Shown: piece by piece, positions 59,816-64,000 of the stretch | Numbering within the stretch: position 1 is the stretch's first letter | Layout: each line of letters opens with the position of its first letter | Origin: Corallococcus sp. AS-1-6 | GTDB taxonomy: Bacteria > Myxococcota > Myxococcia > Myxococcales > Myxococcaceae | Assembly (NCBI RefSeq): GCF_020037015.1 | Contig: NZ_JAIQDE010000017.1 | Span: forward strand, 120,498 to 184,497 | DNA length: 64,000 nt | Direction of reading: 5' to 3' | Made by a program: the position numbers and the translations under genes | The notes under the pieces: model-generated | What the model was told of the DNA's origin: nothing | The model's database searches: none | What the model saw: only the letters and a program-made list of their open reading frames with translations

Positions 59816-60979
59816 ATGAGTCCTTCCAGGAAGGTGAAGCCTCCCCTGCCCGAAGTGCTGTTCAAGACCGGGTCCAGGTCGTTTGAACTGGAGCGGATCC
59901 TTCGGCGGCGCGGCCACGGGGAGCAGCACTTCCTGGCCGTCCGGAGGCAGCCCGGACATGAGCCCGTGCCGGTGTTCCTCCAGGCGCTGTCCCTGCGCGG
60001 CGGGGAGCTCTCCCCGTCGAGGGATCCACGCGCGCGGTTGCAGGAAACACTGGCGCTCTCACGGCTGCTGGAGCATCCGCGCATCGCCCGGCTGCACGGC
60101 GGCCACGAGGTGGACGACCTGCTCTTCCTTGAATGGGAGCGCGTCCCGGGCTGCACGCTGGATGACGTGGCGATGCTGCCGCTGGTGTATGTGCATGCGT
60201 TCTCCGAAGCGTTCCTGGTGCACGTGGGCCGCCAGCTCGCGTCGCTGCTCGGGTTCCTGCATGGGAAGACGGACGCGCGGGGAACTCCGCTGGGCTTCGT
60301 GCACCGCGACCTGCATCCACAGGGCCTCCGGTTCGGGCCAGGGGGCGCGGTGGCGCTCACGGACCTGGGGGATGTCCTCTCCCGGATGCCGGGACGGGTT
60401 CCCTCCAGCATCACGCGCCCGCACGGCGAGGTGTACTACGGCGCGCCGGAGGTGCTGTTCGGGGAGGGGGCGGATGCGCGCTCGGATCTCTTCTCGCTGG
60501 GGCTCATCCTGCTGGAGCTGGCGACGGGCCTGCACCTCTACAGCCTGCCGCGCGCGCTCATGGGCGACCTGGAGGCGCGGCTGACGGACGCGGACGCGAA
60601 GCGCGTGTTCCAGGGGATGATGGTGGCGGCGCAGGCGGGGCACGGCTCGGACGAATACGCCGACGTCGTGATTCACGCCGCCGCCTACCGGCCGGAGGAC
60701 CTGGAGTCACTGATGGCGCGGCTGTCACCCGGGCTGCGCGCCATCCTCCACCGGCTGCTGCGCCGGGAGCCGTCGGAGCGCTACGCGACGGCGGAGGCGC
60801 TGGAGGCGGACCTCCATGTCCGGGCCGTGGAGCTGGGGGGTCCATACGGAGGGCCGGAGGCGGCGGAGGAGCTCCAGCGGGCGCTCGCGATGACGGCGCC
60901 GCTGCTGAAGGCATTCCAGACGGACGTGGGCGCGTTTCCGCCGGGCAGCGTGCTGCACCTCCCGACGCCCGCGGCCTGA
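59816..60979 (+). CDS. Kinase-like protein lacking the ATP-anchoring lysine
   Basis: A 387-residue soluble protein from ATG 59816 (AAGGAG upstream). A kinase fold is clear: VHRDLHPQGLRF in the catalytic loop (His-Arg-Asp present, but Gln-Gly where Asn is expected), ALTDLGDV (DLG for DFG), the APEVLFGEGADARSDLFSLGLILLEL region and a C-lobe end. In the N-lobe the strand that should carry Lys reads PVPVFLQALSL, without Lys. It is probably catalytically weak or a pseudokinase. It follows the DUF2381-kinase pair on the same strand and may work with it. Confidence 0.82.
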   Translation: MSPSRKVKPPLPEVLFKTGSRSFELERILRRRGHGEQHFLAVRRQPGHEPVPVFLQALSLRGGELSPSRDPRARLQETLALSRLLEHPRIARLHGGHEVDDLLFLEWERVPGCTLDDVAMLPLVYVHAFSEAFLVHVGRQLASLLGFLHGKTDARGTPLGFVHRDLHPQGLRFGPGGAVALTDLGDVLSRMPGRVPSSITRPHGEVYYGAPEVLFGEGADARSDLFSLGLILLELATGLHLYSLPRALMGDLEARLTDADAKRVFQGMMVAAQAGHGSDEYADVVIHAAAYRPEDLESLMARLSPGLRAILHRLLRREPSERYATAEALEADLHVRAVELGGPYGGPEAAEELQRALAMTAPLLKAFQTDVGAFPPGSVLHLPTPAA

Positions 60980-61003
60980 GCCGGTGGCACCGGCCCCGCG
61001 CAC

Positions 61004-63901
61004 CTAGCCTCCCGCCGCCGGCTTCGCCTCGGCGTGCGGCAGCCTCACCGTGAACGTCGTGCCGGCCTCCCGCGTGGACGTCACGTCGATGGTGCCGCCG
61101 TGCGCCTGCACGATGGTGCGCACGATGTAGAGCCCCAGGCCCACGCTGCGCGTCGCCGCGTCCACGCCCGGCGCCCCGCGCTGCATGGGCTGGAAGATGC
61201 GGGGCAGCACGTCCGCGGGGATGGGCTCTCCGGCGTTGTGCACCTCCAGCAGGACGCTCCCGGGCACCTCCCGCAGGCGCACCGTCACCGGCGTGTCCTC
61301 CGGCGAGTACTTCAGCGCGTTGCCCAGCAGGTTGATGAGCAGTTGCGTGACGCGGTCCGGATCCCAGCAGCCGCGCGGGCCCGCCTGCGGCAGCGACACC
61401 TGGAGGTCCCGTTCCGGGGCGGTCATCCGCGCCTCGTCCACCACCTGGCGCACCAGCGCCCCCAGCTCCAGGTCCTGGCACTGGATGGGGAGCCCGCCGC
61501 CCAGGCGCGCCTGGGTGAAGTCCAGCAGGTCGCGGATCATCCGCACCGCGCGCTCCGCGGAGGACTGGATGCGCAGGACGGCCTTCGTCGCGCGCTCGTT
61601 CAACTCCTCGCGCCGCAGCAGCGACGACGTGCCCAGGATGATGGCGCTCAGCGGGTTGCGCAGGTCGTGCGACACGATGCCCATGAGGTACTGCTCGAAC
61701 TCCGCGCGCTGGCGCGCCGTCTCCTCCGCGAGCTTGCGCTCCGTCACGTCCAGCCCCGTGCCCACGAAGCGCACGGGCTGACCGTCCGGCCCGAAGTGCA
61801 CGTGGCCCCGTCCGGAGATCCACCGCACGGGCTGGCCGTCCTGGGAAAGCCGCACGCGGAACTCGCTCGCGAACTCGCCGGAGCCCCCGGGCCGGGCGGC
61901 CTCCGCCATCGCGTGCTCCACCCGGGGCCGGTCCTCGTCCAGGACGGGCCGCATGACCTCGTCGAGCGCCACCTCCGCCCGCTCGGGCAGCCCCACCATG
62001 GCGCGGAAGCGCGCGTCCCAGGTGGTCCGGCCCGTGGCGAGCTCGATGTCCCAACTGCCCATGTCCGCCGCGTCCAGCGCCAGCCGCAGGCGCTCCTCGC
62101 TGGCCTGGAGCGTCTCCGCCAGCCCTTCCGCCCGCTGACGGGCCCGCACGGCTTCGGTGACCTCGCTGGCGACGACGAGGATGCCCTGGATGCCGACCTC
62201 GTCCGGGTGGAGCGGCTGGTAGACGAGGTTGAAGTACGCGTCCTCCAGGGCACCGCCGGGCGCCCTCGCCAGACGGATGTGCAGCTCCTGGCCCACGTAG
62301 GGGATGCCCGTGGTGAGCACGCCGTCCAGCAGCTCCCGGATGCCCTGCTCCTTCACCTCCGGCAGGACGTGGAGCAGGGGGCGGCCCAGGACCTGGGCGC
62401 TGGCGCGGCCCCAGAGCTGGCAGACGCGTTCGTTGGCCAGCTCCACGACGTGCTCGGGGCCGCGGAGGATGGCGAGCGCGACGGGGGCCTGCTGCAACAG
62501 CCGGTGCAGATGCCCGAGCGCCGTGTCCGCCTGGACGCGCGCGGTGCGGGCCTCCAGGAGCAGCCGCGCGCGGCCGCACTCCTCCTCGCGCTGGAGGGTG
62601 ACGTCCTGCATGGCGCCCACCATGCGCACGCCCCGGCCCGTTGCGTCCCGCAGGATGACGCCCGTGTCCAGCACCCGCACGGCGCCGCCCTGGCGGTGGA
62701 TGAACCGGTACTCGTCCTGCCACCGCGCCTGCGTGCCCCGGATGGCCGCGTGGATGCCGTGCTCCACCCGCTCGCGGTCCTCCGGGTGGATGCGCTCGAC
62801 CCACCAGCTCGCCAGGGGGCCTGTCTCCTCGGGCGCGAAGCCGAGCAGCCGGCGCGTCTCGCCGCTCCAGGTCACCTCCTGGGTGAGCAGGTCCCAATCC
62901 CAGACGGTGTCCGCGGCGGCCTGGCTGGCCAGCCGGTAGCGCGACTCGGACACCTCCAGCCGCGTGGCGGTCTCCCGGAGCTGGCCCATCAGCAGGGCGC
63001 GGTCGAGGATGCCGGAGAGGGTGTCCACCAGCGTCTCCAGGAAGCGCCGGGTCCGCGGCGGCACCGGCCGCGCCTCCGCGAAGCCCACGCAGAGCACGCC
63101 CATCAGTTCGCCATGGGGCCACAGCCGCAGGCCCAGGAGCGTGCCCCAGCCGGGGACGTGCAGGCCCTCGCGCGCGGCGTCCTCCAGGCCCCGCGCCTGC
63201 GTGAGCGCCAGCGGCTCCTCCGAGCGCGCCACGCGGCCCAGGAACGACGGCCCCTGCGAGTCCACCCACCGGCCCGGGGGCGGCACCCGGTGCTGGGTGT
63301 GCGCGACGGGGACCATCCGCCGGCCCCCCGCGTCCACGAGGAACAGCTCCGCTCCGGCGGCCTCCATCGCCCGGACGATGAGCTCCACCAGCGGCCTCAC
63401 CGGGCCCTGCATGTCCGCGCCGGGCTCCAGCGACCGGGGCGCCAGCGCGTCCATCTGGCGCAGGAAGCGCTTCTCCCGCTGGCGGTCCTCCAGCGAGTAG
63501 CCGGAGAAGAGGACCTCCACGTGGTCCATGGCTTCTTCCAACTGCTCGAAGAGGCACTGGAGGTCCGCGGCGCCGGGCCTGCGCTCCGGCCGGGCGTCCT
63601 CCCAGAGCTGGGGGATGAGCCGCCCCAGCAGCGTGTACTCGTCCGTCGCGTCCTGCTGCGTGGCGCCCACGCGCAGCCGCAGGTTGATGTGGGCCTCCTC
63701 CAGGCGCGCCCGCGTCTCCAGCCACTCCGGCGTGGCGCCGTGCCGGCAGATGGCCGCCACCGCGTGCAGGTACTCCGGCAGCGTGGAGATGACCTCCGAC
63801 GGCTTCAGGCCCTGCGTGCTCTCCAGCCCGCGCGCCGCCTCCGCGAAGCGCCGCACCAGGACGTCCAGGTTCGCTTCGATGAAGTCCGCAATCAGGTTCA
63901 T
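61004..63901 (-). CDS. Multi-PAS/GAF sensor histidine kinase
   Basis: A 965-residue soluble sensor kinase. An N-terminal helical RsbR-like domain (1-130; IADFIEANLDVLVRRFAEA), a GAF domain (about 165-310), three PAS domains (about 330-440, 470-575 and 590-710; for example YRLASQAAADTVWDWDL and WDIELATGRTTWD), and a kinase core with H-box GIVSHDLRNPLSAIILG, N-box NLLGNALKYSPED and G-box SVGLGLYIVRTIVQAHGG follow. No receiver or membrane helix. An orphan kinase integrating several cytoplasmic signals. It is convergent with the kinase-like gene, 24 bases apart. Confidence 0.95.
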   Translation of the reverse strand: MNLIADFIEANLDVLVRRFAEAARGLESTQGLKPSEVISTLPEYLHAVAAICRHGATPEWLETRARLEEAHINLRLRVGATQQDATDEYTLLGRLIPQLWEDARPERRPGAADLQCLFEQLEEAMDHVEVLFSGYSLEDRQREKRFLRQMDALAPRSLEPGADMQGPVRPLVELIVRAMEAAGAELFLVDAGGRRMVPVAHTQHRVPPPGRWVDSQGPSFLGRVARSEEPLALTQARGLEDAAREGLHVPGWGTLLGLRLWPHGELMGVLCVGFAEARPVPPRTRRFLETLVDTLSGILDRALLMGQLRETATRLEVSESRYRLASQAAADTVWDWDLLTQEVTWSGETRRLLGFAPEETGPLASWWVERIHPEDRERVEHGIHAAIRGTQARWQDEYRFIHRQGGAVRVLDTGVILRDATGRGVRMVGAMQDVTLQREEECGRARLLLEARTARVQADTALGHLHRLLQQAPVALAILRGPEHVVELANERVCQLWGRASAQVLGRPLLHVLPEVKEQGIRELLDGVLTTGIPYVGQELHIRLARAPGGALEDAYFNLVYQPLHPDEVGIQGILVVASEVTEAVRARQRAEGLAETLQASEERLRLALDAADMGSWDIELATGRTTWDARFRAMVGLPERAEVALDEVMRPVLDEDRPRVEHAMAEAARPGGSGEFASEFRVRLSQDGQPVRWISGRGHVHFGPDGQPVRFVGTGLDVTERKLAEETARQRAEFEQYLMGIVSHDLRNPLSAIILGTSSLLRREELNERATKAVLRIQSSAERAVRMIRDLLDFTQARLGGGLPIQCQDLELGALVRQVVDEARMTAPERDLQVSLPQAGPRGCWDPDRVTQLLINLLGNALKYSPEDTPVTVRLREVPGSVLLEVHNAGEPIPADVLPRIFQPMQRGAPGVDAATRSVGLGLYIVRTIVQAHGGTIDVTSTREAGTTFTVRLPHAEAKPAAGG

Positions 63902-63972
63902 GGGGCCGTAGAGAGGGGGTTAGTACTACCCGGTCACTTGAGTCCAGGTGCCCCGTGTGATCTACGGGTGGG

Positions 63973-64000
63973 ATGACACCCGCGCAGCTCAAGAAGCTGG
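63973..64000 (+). CDS. Start of a possible gene at the window edge (partial)
   Basis: ATG 63973 follows GGGTGGG and opens the frame MTPAQLKKL, which looks like the beginning of a DNA-binding or helical protein, divergent from the multi-PAS kinase across 71 bases. Too short to identify. Confidence 0.35.

Noticed and set aside
60558..63992. A very long open frame in another frame of the multi-PAS kinase gene, and a 980-codon antisense frame over the same place
   Set aside because: Both are low-complexity Gly/Arg/Ala/Pro or His/Arg-rich shadows of the kinase gene, whose PAS and kinase motifs are unmistakable.

Overview
The window is very GC-rich bacterial DNA, densely coded on both strands, with many four-base start/stop overlaps. 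Several protein types point to the Myxococcaceae (Corallococcus or Myxococcus): a DUSAM-domain protein, a DUF2381 protein next to a Ser/Thr kinase, a C-terminal Cys/hydrophobic/Arg tail of MYXO-CTERM type, many lipoproteins, and an abundance of sensor kinases and eukaryotic-type kinases. No rRNA, tRNA, CRISPR array or phage module was seen. Genus assignment is inference; no search was run.

Layout. 0-9 kb: a DUF692 (MNIO) peptide-modifying oxidase with its partner protein, a PEBP-like protein, the F0 half of ATP synthase (atpZ, atpI-like, atpB, atpE, atpF) with hairpins between genes but no F1 genes, then ychF, and a citrate synthase-like protein carrying a MerR-type DNA-binding head. 9-25 kb: a methyltransferase, a cupin, an AgmC-like surface protein, a lipoprotein/DUSAM pair, a metallophosphoesterase, a pseudo-receiver, a DUF4157-like HExxH protein, an XRE regulator, a TonB-dependent receptor with its own TonB C-terminal domain, a PAS histidine kinase and two lipoproteins. 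25-27 kb: an AbiE type IV toxin-antitoxin pair with a perfect operator palindrome lying over its promoter. 27-30 kb: a RegB/RegA-type redox two-component system translationally coupled to a lipoprotein and a Cys-rich barrel-like protein. 30-45.8 kb: DoxX, a second metallophosphoesterase, a DAGT-repeat lipoprotein, a five-gene heavy-metal efflux operon (TolC-type, adaptor, RND pump, response regulator, sensor kinase), a Fur-family regulator and further signalling proteins.

45.9-56.8 kb is an accessory antagonism island, partly lower in GC. It holds two divergent candidate toxin operons. The minus-strand one encodes a barrel-like protein, a 700-residue lipoprotein with a variable C-terminal domain and a DUF3396-like candidate immunity protein, an order that recalls the myxobacterial sitBAI kin-discrimination loci. 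The plus-strand one encodes an effector with peptidoglycan-binding, SH3 and LysM-like domains and a C-terminal minimal-kinase-like domain, then a small protein that also reads like a degenerate kinase fold, then a dual-specificity-type phosphatase. This kinase / pseudokinase / phosphatase operon is the best candidate for an undescribed system. An IS30-family element has inserted exactly at the stop codon of the phosphatase gene, followed by a chimeric IS3/IS1182 scar bounded by a perfect 41-bp inverted repeat.

56.8-64 kb: a DUF2381 protein coupled to a transmembrane Ser/Thr kinase, a second kinase lacking the usual ATP-anchoring lysine, and a large multi-PAS sensor kinase on the other strand. 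A partial reading frame begins at the right edge.
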